DNA of 16,406 nt from JACRBK01 sp964427955 (GTDB lineage Bacteria > Chloroflexota > Anaerolineae > Aggregatilineales > Aggregatilineaceae). A program made the position numbers and the translations under genes. The stretch spans positions 1 through 16,406 of the forward strand of contig CAYRWY010000091.1 in the NCBI GenBank assembly GCA_964427955.1, read 5' to 3'. Each line of letters begins with the position of its first letter. Positions within the stretch are counted from its first letter, which is position 1. Below, one piece after another: positions 1 to 7,828 of this stretch. The notes below the pieces were generated by a model. The model was not told the DNA's origin and did not search any database. It saw only the letters and a list, made by a program, of their open reading frames with translations.

Positions 1-1560
1 CTGGCCGAAAAATGGGAATGGAATGCCGACGGTACCGAACTGACCCTGTACTTCCGCAAGGGCCTCAAGTGGTCGGACGGTGTGCCCTTCACGGTAGACG
101 ACGTGATCTTCTGGTGGGAAGCCATCGAGACGGACACCAATGTCATGGCGGCGGTCCACGCCGAGTGGAAGACCCTTCAAGAATTGATCAAGGTCGATGA
201 CAGCACCCTGACCCTCAAGTTCTCGGCGCCGAACGGTTTGGCCGAAACGGTTGGGTTGGCCTTCCACGGCAACCAGTGGCCGCTGGGCTTCGAGCGGTTC
301 GGGTTCTATGCGCCCAAGCACTACCTGGAGCAGTTCCACCCGAAATACAATTCCAGCGCCACCTATGAGCAGTTCGAAGAAAAGTCGATGGATTACAACG
401 TCGAGCGTCCGGTCATGACGGCCTGGAAGATCACCCAGTACGAACCCGGCGCGACGCTGATGGTTGCCGAGCGCAACCCGTACTACTGGGCGGTGGACGA
501 AGAAGGCAACCAGCTTCCCTACATCGATCAGATCTACTTCCACCTGGTCGAAGATGTGGCGGGCGTGAACACGATGGGTATCGCGGGCCAGATCGACATG
601 CAGGACCGCGCGATCCTGCTGTCGCAGTACCCGGTCTACATGGAAAACGCCGAAGCGAACAACTATCATATGCTGCTGTGGCCGACGGCCCAGGCTTCCA
701 ATGCCACGCTCTTCTTCAACCAGAGCTTCGGCGATATGAAGTACCGCGAACTCTTCCAGAAACTCGACTTCCGCCGTGCGATGTCGTTGGCGATTGATCG
801 CAATGCCGTCAACGAAATCGTCTTCCTGGGCCAGGGCACGCCTCGCACCGAGACCGTGGTCCCCGCTTCACCCTACTACCAGGAAGATATCGAGTCCCTC
901 AACGCCGAATACGATCCGGCGACGGCTGAAAGCCTGCTGGACGGACTGGGCCTCAAGAAGGGCAGCGACGGTTTCCGTACCTTCCCCGATGGCTCCGCAC
1001 TGCTGATCGTGATCGAAACGTCGGGCACCGGCGCGGGCGAATTGGACACCTACGAGCTGGTTACCGAGTGGTGGAATGCCATCGGCGTCAAGACCGAACT
1101 GGTCCAGGAAACCCGTGAAGAATTCTGGGCGAAGGCTGGCGCGAACGAAGTTATGGTCGCCACCTGGACGACCGACCGCGGCCTGGTTCCGATGGTCGAT
1201 CCGATCTACCAGTTCCCGTTTGACACGCGCTCGTGGATGGCCCCGGCCTTTGGGCTGTGGTACAACACCGGCGGCGCGCAGGGCGAAGAACCCACTGCCG
1301 ACTTGAAGCAGGCGATTGATCTGTACGAGGAGTACAAGGTCACGACCGATGCGGCCAAGCAGGTTGAAATTGGCAAGCAAATCGTCCGCCTGGCGACCAC
1401 CAACTTGTGGTCAATCGGCACCGTCGGGCTGGTCCCCAACCCGGTGGTGGTCAAGAACAACTTCATGAATGTGTCCGAAGACCATACCGCCGACTGGATC
1501 ATCATGACTCCCGGCACGATGGACCCCGCGCACTTCTACTTCGCGGACGGCGGCCAGTAA
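1..1560 (+). CDS. ABC transporter family-5 solute-binding protein (5'-truncated), putative oligouronide binder
   Basis: The reading frame is open from the first base of the window, so the gene starts upstream and its signal peptide is not visible; 519 residues remain before the TAA. The opening residues (LTLYFRKGLKWSDGVPFT, then DDVIFWWEA) are the classic SBP_bac_5 pattern seen near residue 100 of DppA/OppA-like proteins. Later features fit too: the block around FRRAMSLAIDR (window residues 257-267), typical of this family, and a C-terminal lobe with several Trp and Tyr residues. This lipoprotein or periplasm-facing protein would deliver ligand to the permeases encoded next. The family includes peptide, nickel and oligosaccharide binders. 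The downstream lyases and KdgF-like cupin make an oligosaccharide or oligouronide more likely than a peptide, but that is inference. A frame opening only at the ATG of position 82 is an artefact of the truncation. Confidence 0.93.
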   Translation: MAEKWEWNADGTELTLYFRKGLKWSDGVPFTVDDVIFWWEAIETDTNVMAAVHAEWKTLQELIKVDDSTLTLKFSAPNGLAETVGLAFHGNQWPLGFERFGFYAPKHYLEQFHPKYNSSATYEQFEEKSMDYNVERPVMTAWKITQYEPGATLMVAERNPYYWAVDEEGNQLPYIDQIYFHLVEDVAGVNTMGIAGQIDMQDRAILLSQYPVYMENAEANNYHMLLWPTAQASNATLFFNQSFGDMKYRELFQKLDFRRAMSLAIDRNAVNEIVFLGQGTPRTETVVPASPYYQEDIESLNAEYDPATAESLLDGLGLKKGSDGFRTFPDGSALLIVIETSGTGAGELDTYELVTEWWNAIGVKTELVQETREEFWAKAGANEVMVATWTTDRGLVPMVDPIYQFPFDTRSWMAPAFGLWYNTGGAQGEEPTADLKQAIDLYEEYKVTTDAAKQVEIGKQIVRLATTNLWSIGTVGLVPNPVVVKNNFMNVSEDHTADWIIMTPGTMDPAHFYFADGGQ

Positions 1561-1583
1561 GCCCGCCTTGCGTTCGTCACGAC

Positions 1584-1612
1584 GGATCGGGGGATGCCAT
1601 ATCCCCCGATCC
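1584..1612 (+). terminator. Perfect 12-bp hairpin between binding-protein and permease genes (attenuator / mRNA-stabilising)
   Basis: GGATCGGGGGAT at 1584-1595 pairs perfectly with ATCCCCCGATCC at 1601-1612 across a 5-nt loop (GCCAT). It lies 23 nt after the binding-protein stop and 26 nt before the permease start. No T-run follows (the next bases are TTACCAGA), so it is not a full intrinsic terminator. Such a hairpin behind the binding-protein gene is known in other importer operons (for example after malE) to protect the upstream mRNA and give the binding protein in excess. That role here is inferred. Confidence 0.7.
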
Positions 1613-1638
1613 TTACCAGACCCTGCCGGAGGTAGTTC

Positions 1639-2622
1639 ATGCTTGCATACATCATCCGCCGCATCCTGACGATGGTTCCCATGCTGCTGGTGATCTCCTT
1701 CATCTCGTTCTTCATCATCCAACTGCCCCCTGGTGACTTCCTGAACACGCTGCAAGCGGTCCAGGGGTCGAGCGGCGGTGGGATGAGTCCTGATCAGGCC
1801 GAGCTGCTGCGCCATCGCTACGGGTTGGACGAGCCGCTGCTGGTCCAATACTGGAAATGGATCTCAGGCTTTCCCAAGGGGGATTTCGGCTATTCGTTTG
1901 AATGGAACAGCGGCGTTTGGGACCTGATCGACCAGCGGCTCGGCTATACCCTGCTCTTGGGCTTCTGCTCGCTGCTGGTGATGGTGGTACTGGCCATCCC
2001 TATCGGGATCTACTCGGCCACCCATCAATACTCGGTGGGTGACACGATGCTTTCGGCGATTGCCTTCTTGGGATTATCCATCCCCGGCTTCTTGCTGGCG
2101 CTGATCTGGTTGTACATCGGGGTGATTGTGCTGCACCTGGACGTAATGAGCGACCAGTCACGCGAGTACATCAACCAGCCCTGGACCGCCTACAAACTAT
2201 GGGACTATTTCCTACACCTGTGGCCTCCGGCGATTATCCTGGGTCTGGCCAGCACCGCACAGTTGATGCGCATCATGCGCAATGGGATGCTCGATAACCT
2301 GTCCCAGCAGTACATCACGACCGCCCGCGCCAAAGGTCTGAGCGAGCGAACCGTGATCAACAAATACGCGGTGCGCGCCGCCATCAACCCGGTGGTCAGC
2401 GTGATGGCGATGGAAGTACCCAAGATCATCTCGTCCTCGATCTTGATCGGCGTGGTGATGTCCATTCCCACCACCGGGCCAACCCTGTTGAGCGCCTTGC
2501 GCAGCCAGGATATGTATGTGGCCGGTACGCTCCTGATGTTTACCTCGGCCATGCTGTTGGTCTCTAATCTGATTGCCGACTTGATTCTTGGTTGGTTAGA
2601 CCCCAGGATTATCTACACATGA
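1639..2622 (+). CDS. ABC importer permease, DppB/OppB type
   Basis: This is a 327-residue inner-membrane permease of the binding-protein-dependent transport family (BPD_transp_1, DppB-like), of normal length. It begins MLAYIIRRIL with a first hydrophobic segment at about residues 8-29 and then the externally placed stretch PPGDF. Further segments lie at about 105-127, 137-167, 196-212, 258-278 and 295-319. The cytoplasmic EAA-type coupling loop lies around residues 226-250 (TTARAKGLSERTVINKYAV). The sequence ends with the DPR-I motif usual for this family. The start is ATG 1639, with GGAGG at 1628-1632 six bases upstream. Its stop overlaps the next gene by ATGA. It should pair with the following permease to form the translocation pore for the ligand of the upstream binding protein. 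Confidence 0.96.
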   Translation: MLAYIIRRILTMVPMLLVISFISFFIIQLPPGDFLNTLQAVQGSSGGGMSPDQAELLRHRYGLDEPLLVQYWKWISGFPKGDFGYSFEWNSGVWDLIDQRLGYTLLLGFCSLLVMVVLAIPIGIYSATHQYSVGDTMLSAIAFLGLSIPGFLLALIWLYIGVIVLHLDVMSDQSREYINQPWTAYKLWDYFLHLWPPAIILGLASTAQLMRIMRNGMLDNLSQQYITTARAKGLSERTVINKYAVRAAINPVVSVMAMEVPKIISSSILIGVVMSIPTTGPTLLSALRSQDMYVAGTLLMFTSAMLLVSNLIADLILGWLDPRIIYT

Positions 2623-3818
2623 CCGACGTAACCCAGCAGTCCAGCGCACTGCGCGAGTTATACCAGGAGATGGCCGGAGATCAGGAGGCTCGCGCGCTCG
2701 AAGCGGAACCGGTCCGTCTCACCGAAGCCGAGGCACGTTTCGCCGCGTCGCAGTGGACGATGATCTGGCGGCGCTTTCGGCGCAACCGGGCGGCGATTGT
2801 CGGGGGTATTATTGTCTTGTTTTATTATCTGGTGGCGATTTTCGGGGACTTTTTTGCTCCCTTTGCGCTAGATACCCGTTTTGTTGAACACACGTATCTG
2901 CCGCCGCAGCATCTTCATTTCCTCGACGACGGCAAAATTAAACCGTTTGTTTACAAAGTCGAATCGGGGCGTGATCCTAGAACGTTCGAAAAGATTCACG
3001 TGACCACCGACGAAAAGGTCTATCTCAAGTTCTTTGTAAAGGGCGATGAATACGAACTCCTGGGGCAGCTCGGCCTGAAAGTTTACAAGTCGAACGTCCA
3101 CCTGTTCGGTGTCGAAGGGGGCGGAATAGTCAGTCTCCTCGGCACGGATCGCCAGGGCCGTGACATGCTGTCCCGGATCATCCTCGGCAGCCAGGTGTCA
3201 CTGTTCGTGGGCCTGTTCGGCGTGGTCCTCAGCCTGGTCTTTGGGACCGTGCTCGGCATTGTATCCGGCTATTATGGGGGCCTGGTAGACGAGTTGATCC
3301 AGCGCATGATCGAAATCGTGCGCGCTTTTCCCCAGATTCCGCTGTGGATGGCGCTGTCTGCCGCAGTGCCGCCCGGATGGCCGCAGACCCAGACCTACTT
3401 TGCGGTGACGCTGATCCTGTCCCTGATCGGGTGGACGTGGTTGGCGCGGCAGTTGCGGGGGCAGGTGTTGGCGCTGCGCCAGAGCGATTACGTGATGGCG
3501 GCGCGCATTGCCGGAGCCAGCGACAACCGCATCCTCTTCAAGCACTTGCTTCCGGCAACCCTGGGACAGATTATCGTGGTCGCGACGCTCTCTCTGCCCT
3601 CCATGATCATGGCCGAAACCTCCTTGAGTTTCTTGGGTCTGGGGCTGCGGCCCCCGATCACCAGTTGGGGGGTGCTGCTGCAAGAGTGCCAGAATGTCCA
3701 GTCCCTCGCCCTCTATCCCTGGGTTTTCACCCCGGCGGTTGCTATCGTGATCGTCATCCTGGCCTTCAGCTTTTTGGGCGATGGCTTGCGGGATGCATCG
3801 GATCCATTCACCATCTAG
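2619..3818 (+). CDS. ABC importer permease, DppC/OppC type with a long external loop
   Basis: This is a 399-residue permease partner. The ATG at 2619 overlaps the preceding TGA (ATGA), a better start than the in-frame TTG at 2592. A charged N-terminal region (1-45) leads into the OppC_N-type motif W-x-x-RRFRRNRAAIVGG (46-63) and the first membrane segment (59-82). About 100 residues follow before the conserved LLGTDRQGRDMLSRI block (173-187). The transport domain then runs to the C-terminus, with the EAA loop at about 294-313 and the signature AETSLSFLGLGLRPPITSWG at 332-351. Ordinary DppC/OppC proteins are near 300 residues; the difference is largely the extracytoplasmic segment at 83-172. 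This loop may contact the binding protein. The family assignment is firm, but the substrate is not. Confidence 0.95.
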   Translation: MTDVTQQSSALRELYQEMAGDQEARALEAEPVRLTEAEARFAASQWTMIWRRFRRNRAAIVGGIIVLFYYLVAIFGDFFAPFALDTRFVEHTYLPPQHLHFLDDGKIKPFVYKVESGRDPRTFEKIHVTTDEKVYLKFFVKGDEYELLGQLGLKVYKSNVHLFGVEGGGIVSLLGTDRQGRDMLSRIILGSQVSLFVGLFGVVLSLVFGTVLGIVSGYYGGLVDELIQRMIEIVRAFPQIPLWMALSAAVPPGWPQTQTYFAVTLILSLIGWTWLARQLRGQVLALRQSDYVMAARIAGASDNRILFKHLLPATLGQIIVVATLSLPSMIMAETSLSFLGLGLRPPITSWGVLLQECQNVQSLALYPWVFTPAVAIVIVILAFSFLGDGLRDASDPFTI

Positions 3819-3827
3819 GGGGCTGTG

Positions 3828-4835
3828 ATGAAACCTGAGCATGTGATCGAGATCAAAGACCTTCAGGTTCAGTTCCGCACCCTGGAAGGCATGGTACGCG
3901 GCGTAGACAGCGTGACGCTTGACGTGCGCAGCGGTGAAACGTTGGGGGTCGTCGGTGAGTCGGGCTGCGGCAAGAGCGTGACGGCGCAGAGCATCATGCG
4001 CCTGCTGCCCAAGCGCAGCGCCAGGATTACGTCGGGCGAAATCTGGTTTCGCCGCCGCAACCAGCGCGAATACGATATGGTGCAGATGGACCCGGAAGGC
4101 AGCCTGATCCGCGACATCCGTGGCAACGAGATCGCCATGATCTTTCAGGAGCCGATGACGTCACTCTCGCCGATGCATACCATCGGCGACCAGATCATGG
4201 AAGCGATCATGCTGCACCAGGGTCTGGACAAAAAAGAGGCGGAGGAGCGCGCCGTCGAGATGTTGACGGCGGTGCGTATCGGCAACGCGCGCGAATTCAT
4301 CCGGTCGTATCCGCACCAGTATTCGGGCGGGATGCGCCAGCGGGCCATGATCGCAATGGCGCTGTCCTGCAATCCACAGGTCTTGATTGCCGACGAACCA
4401 ACTACCGCACTTGATGTGACTATCCAGGCCCAGATTCTCGACCTGATGCGCAAGTTGCAAGAAGAATTCGAGTCTGCGATCCTGATGATCACGCACAACC
4501 TGGGCATCATCAACGAGATGTCCGACCGGATCGCGGTGATGTATCTCGGCAAGATCGTGGAGATCGCCGAGCGGCGCACGCTTTTCAAGCGCCCGGCCCA
4601 TCCTTATACGGTGGGGTTGATGCAGTCGGTGCCCGAAATGGGCAACCAGCAGCAAACCCGGCTGCACCCGATCCCCGGCATGATCCCCGATCCCTACAAT
4701 ATCCCGGTCGGCTGCCCGTTCCATCCGCGCTGCCCGGTCAAACAAAAGCCCGCGCTTTGTACCGATCCTGCTGGCGTGCCCCTGGTCGAAGTCGAACCCG
4801 ATCACTGGACGCGCTGCGCGTTATATGGGGAATGA
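3828..4835 (+). CDS. ABC importer ATPase, DppD/OppD type
   Basis: This 335-residue cytoplasmic ATPase powers the importer. Visible motifs are Walker A GESGCGKS (43-50), Q-loop MIFQEPMTSLSP (104-115, Gln107), signature YSGGMRQR (165-172), Walker B VLIADEP (185-191) and switch His223 (MITHNLG). The C-terminal oligo_HPY extension contains Cys296, Cys302, Cys311 and Cys330. Cysteines of this type bind a [4Fe-4S] cluster in characterised DppD/OppD proteins. ATG 3828 follows the upstream stop by nine bases, with a purine-rich AGGGGGC segment before it; an adjacent GTG at 3825 would add one residue. It forms a heterodimer with the next ATPase, in the usual Opp/Dpp order. Confidence 0.96.
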   Translation: MKPEHVIEIKDLQVQFRTLEGMVRGVDSVTLDVRSGETLGVVGESGCGKSVTAQSIMRLLPKRSARITSGEIWFRRRNQREYDMVQMDPEGSLIRDIRGNEIAMIFQEPMTSLSPMHTIGDQIMEAIMLHQGLDKKEAEERAVEMLTAVRIGNAREFIRSYPHQYSGGMRQRAMIAMALSCNPQVLIADEPTTALDVTIQAQILDLMRKLQEEFESAILMITHNLGIINEMSDRIAVMYLGKIVEIAERRTLFKRPAHPYTVGLMQSVPEMGNQQQTRLHPIPGMIPDPYNIPVGCPFHPRCPVKQKPALCTDPAGVPLVEVEPDHWTRCALYGE

Positions 4836-5920
4836 CGGTTATGGAAGCCAAGCTGGTATCAGTCAACGACTTGAAAATGTATTTCCCGATCAAACGCGGC
4901 GTGATCAGGCGCACCGTAGGCCATGTGCGGGCGGTGGATGGCGTAAGCTTTGATATTTATCGCGGCGAAACGCTCGGCCTGGTCGGTGAGTCGGGCTGCG
5001 GTAAAACCACGCTGGGGCGCTGCATCGTGCGGGCCTACATCCCCTCTGATGGGCAGATCATCTATCACGAGAGCGAGGACTTGCTCACCGATCTGAAGAA
5101 GATGCACGTCCACATCCGCCACTCGGAGACGAAAGACGGGGCCAGCACCGGCCACGAGATCGATTTCGCACGGCTCAGCCGCCGCGATCTGCGTGTCTAC
5201 CGCCACGAAATCCAGATGATCTTTCAGGACCCCTATTCCTCGCTCAACCCGCGTATGACGGTGATGGATATTGTCGCCGAGCCGCTGGTGATCCACACCC
5301 GGCTGCGCGGTAATGATCTCAAAACCGAGGTGGGCAATTTGCTGCGGCGGGTCGGGCTGCGTCCGGAGCACATGAATCGCTATCCCAACGCCTTCAGCGG
5401 CGGGCAGCGCCAGCGGATCGGGATTGCGCGCGCCCTGGCGCTGCGTCCCAAGCTGATCGTGTGCGACGAGCCGGTTTCGGCCCTGGACGTGTCCGTGCAG
5501 GCCCAGGTGGTCAACCTGCTGCAAGATTTGCAGGCCGAGTTGGGCTTGACCTATCTCTTTATTGCCCACGATCTCTCGGTCGTGCAGCATATCAGCAGCC
5601 GCGTCGCCGTGATGTACCTGGGCCGCGTGGTGGAGCTGGCCGATTCCAGGACGCTCTATCAAAATCCGCTGCATCCCTACACCGAGGCGCTGCTCTCTGC
5701 CGTGCCTTCGACCAATCCCGACATCAGCCGCGAGCGGATCATCTTGACCGGGGACGTTCCCAGTCCGTCGAATCCGCCGCATGGCTGTCACTTTCACCCG
5801 CGCTGCCGTTACGTCCAGGATCGCTGCCAGGAAGAAGACCCGGTGTGGCACGAGCGCCCGGACGGTCACGGCGTCGCCTGTCATTTTGCAGACCAACTTT
5901 CACTCTCAGGAGTGCACTAA
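4832..5920 (+). CDS. ABC importer ATPase, DppF/OppF type
   Basis: This 362-residue ATPase is the partner of the preceding one. Walker A is GESGCGKTT (52-60), the Q-loop is MIFQDPYSSLNP (129-140), the signature is FSGGQRQR (188-195), Walker B is LIVCDEP (208-214) and the switch is His246 (FIAHDLS). The oligo_HPY tail carries Cys319, Cys325, Cys332 and Cys350, again a likely Fe-S ligand set. About 70 residues separate Walker A from the Q-loop, against about 50 in typical OppF, owing to a polar segment around residues 78-112. The start is ambiguous: ATG 4832 forms an ATGA overlap with the previous stop, while ATG 4841 (three residues shorter) has GGGGA nine bases upstream. A longer frame back to 4757 only shadows the upstream gene. 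Confidence 0.95.
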   Translation: MTVMEAKLVSVNDLKMYFPIKRGVIRRTVGHVRAVDGVSFDIYRGETLGLVGESGCGKTTLGRCIVRAYIPSDGQIIYHESEDLLTDLKKMHVHIRHSETKDGASTGHEIDFARLSRRDLRVYRHEIQMIFQDPYSSLNPRMTVMDIVAEPLVIHTRLRGNDLKTEVGNLLRRVGLRPEHMNRYPNAFSGGQRQRIGIARALALRPKLIVCDEPVSALDVSVQAQVVNLLQDLQAELGLTYLFIAHDLSVVQHISSRVAVMYLGRVVELADSRTLYQNPLHPYTEALLSAVPSTNPDISRERIILTGDVPSPSNPPHGCHFHPRCRYVQDRCQEEDPVWHERPDGHGVACHFADQLSLSGVH

Positions 5921-5922
5921 CC

Positions 5923-7821
5923 TTGACCAAAGATCAATTGAAGCAGTGGTTGGCGGCGTCAGCCCCAATCTCCGATCTGCGGGCCCAGGTTCGGCAGTCC
6001 CCGACGACTCCGGTGCTGCTCAACGCTATGCGCCAGGAGATCGCCGATCTGGAGACCATCCCGACCCTGACCTATTCGCTGTACCGCACCTTCGAGCACG
6101 AAGGCACGCGCGGCCCTTACGAAGACCCCTATTTCCTCAAGCGCGCCAAGTTGACCCGTGCCGTGCTCGAACTGGTGATGGGCGACGACTCACAACGTGC
6201 CGTGATCCAGGATCTCGCGTGGAGCATCTGCGAAGAGACGTCCTGGGTGCTGCCCGCGCACGAGGAGCAGGGTCCGGGCTACTGGGATCTCAATCCCCCG
6301 CGTGCCCGCACCGCCCCGCTGGGCGCGCATACCATGCTGACGCGCGAGCCGGATTCTATCGACCTGTTCGCCGCCGAAACCGGCGCGGCCCTGGCCGAAA
6401 CGCTGTATCTGGTCGGCGATCAATTGGCCCCCGAAGTCCGGCAGCGCATCCGCCAGGAAGTCGAGCGCCACATCTTCAAGCCCTACCTGGCTCATGCGCG
6501 CGATCACTGGTGGTTCAAAGGCGCGCTCAACTGGAACGGCGTCTGTAACGGCTCGATTGCGCTGGCGTTTTTGCGCCTGGAAAAAGACCTCGACACCCTG
6601 GCCGAGGCGCTGTCCCTGGCTCTGGAAGGCTTCGAGGCGTACCTCGCGACCGGGTTCGAGGCCGACGGCGGCTCGATTGAGGGCGTCGGCTACTGGAATT
6701 ACGGTCTGATGTATTTCGTGACCGTGGCCGAGCTGCTGCGCGAGATCACGCATGGCGAGCTGGACCTGCTGGCTAACCCCCGGCTGCGCGACATCGCCGC
6801 CTATCCGCCGGGCATGGCGCTGGTCGCGCCGAACCGCTTCATCAACTTCGGTGATTCGACCGAGACACAGACCCTGTCGGCGGGCATCATCAACCGGCTG
6901 GCCGCACGGACCGGGGTGAACGAACTGCGCGCGCTGCTCGTCCCGTTGGGCGAGGGGACGCATACCTCCGAGGCGGGGCACGTGGATCAGGCGCACGCCC
7001 GGCGCTTCGGGTACAATTTCTACTCCAAGCTGCCCACCATTTTCCGCTATGCGGCGTGGTGGGACTGCACCCAGCCGATCCCGGCGCTGGAGCCGCGCGA
7101 TTTCGTGCTGCCGGAGACCGGTGTGGTCAAGCTCGCTGGGCAGACGTCCACCGGCAAGACCGTGCTGCTGGTGGCGAAGGCCGGGCATAACGATGGGCAT
7201 CACAGCCATACCGACGTAGGCACGCTGATCGTCAACGTCGCGGGTGAAAGTTTGCTCCCCGACGCCGGGCGCGGCTACTACAGCAAAGCCTATTTCCGGC
7301 AGACGCGCTACGAGAACATCTTCAACAACTCCTATAGCCACAGCGTCCCGCGCCTGAACGGCCAGCTTCAAACGCCAGGGCCAGAGTTCGGCGGCACGCG
7401 GCAGTTTTACGGCACGCTGGTCGAGCAGGGCCAGCGCGGCGCGTCCAAAGTCGCCGTGATCGACTTCCACACGGCGTATAATCTGCCGGATCTGCGCCGG
7501 GCACGCCGCACGCTCGAACTGGCGACCGCGACCGGATTCGTCACCCTGACCGATGAGTATGAGTTCGCCGGGGCACCGTTGGCGGTCGAAGAGGCTTTTA
7601 CCACGTGGTCCGCCGTCGAGGTCAACGGCGGCACGGCCCGGATCGCGGGCGAACAGAGTACCCTGGATCTGACCATCGTCGAACCGGCGGGCGCTGTTTT
7701 CGCTGCCGAGTCGCTCAAGGAAGCCTGTGAGGCGAATTCGTTGGACGGCACGCTGACCCGGCTTTCGGTCACGCTGCCGCAGGGCACGACCCGTTTTGTC
7801 ATGCGTGTGGTTCCACAGTAG
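5923..7821 (+). CDS. Heparinase II/III-family cytosolic lyase (TTG start)
   Basis: This 632-residue protein has the two-part layout of heparinase II/III-type polysaccharide lyases. Residues 1 to about 390 form a helical (alpha/alpha) toroid domain, with the conserved patches ALNWNGVCNGSI (201-212) and DGGSIEGVGYWNYG (248-261). A beta-sandwich Heparinase_II_III domain follows, with the hallmark HSHTDVGTLIV (427-437) and LLPDAGRGYYS (444-454). Such enzymes cleave uronate-containing chains by beta-elimination using Tyr/His/Asn residues. No signal peptide or lipobox is visible, so it probably acts in the cytosol on imported oligosaccharides. The start is TTG 5923, with AGGAG nine bases upstream (5909-5913) and only two bases after the transporter ATPase stop; the frame stays open back to 5461 only as a shadow. 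Substrate specificity (oligogalacturonide, oligoalginate or other) cannot be read from sequence. Confidence 0.88.
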   Translation: MTKDQLKQWLAASAPISDLRAQVRQSPTTPVLLNAMRQEIADLETIPTLTYSLYRTFEHEGTRGPYEDPYFLKRAKLTRAVLELVMGDDSQRAVIQDLAWSICEETSWVLPAHEEQGPGYWDLNPPRARTAPLGAHTMLTREPDSIDLFAAETGAALAETLYLVGDQLAPEVRQRIRQEVERHIFKPYLAHARDHWWFKGALNWNGVCNGSIALAFLRLEKDLDTLAEALSLALEGFEAYLATGFEADGGSIEGVGYWNYGLMYFVTVAELLREITHGELDLLANPRLRDIAAYPPGMALVAPNRFINFGDSTETQTLSAGIINRLAARTGVNELRALLVPLGEGTHTSEAGHVDQAHARRFGYNFYSKLPTIFRYAAWWDCTQPIPALEPRDFVLPETGVVKLAGQTSTGKTVLLVAKAGHNDGHHSHTDVGTLIVNVAGESLLPDAGRGYYSKAYFRQTRYENIFNNSYSHSVPRLNGQLQTPGPEFGGTRQFYGTLVEQGQRGASKVAVIDFHTAYNLPDLRRARRTLELATATGFVTLTDEYEFAGAPLAVEEAFTTWSAVEVNGGTARIAGEQSTLDLTIVEPAGAVFAAESLKEACEANSLDGTLTRLSVTLPQGTTRFVMRVVPQ

Positions 7822-7828
7822 AGGAAAT

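Noticed and set aside
1..5920. Calling the importer a dipeptide/oligopeptide transporter
   Set aside because: The family alone does not fix the substrate, and its operon partners are uronate lyases and a KdgF-like cupin.
5461..5922. N-terminal extension of the lyase frame into the upstream ATPase gene
   Set aside because: The extension is Arg/Pro-rich out-of-frame translation of the OppF-like gene; TTG 5923 has a proper AGGAG and the protein similarity begins there.
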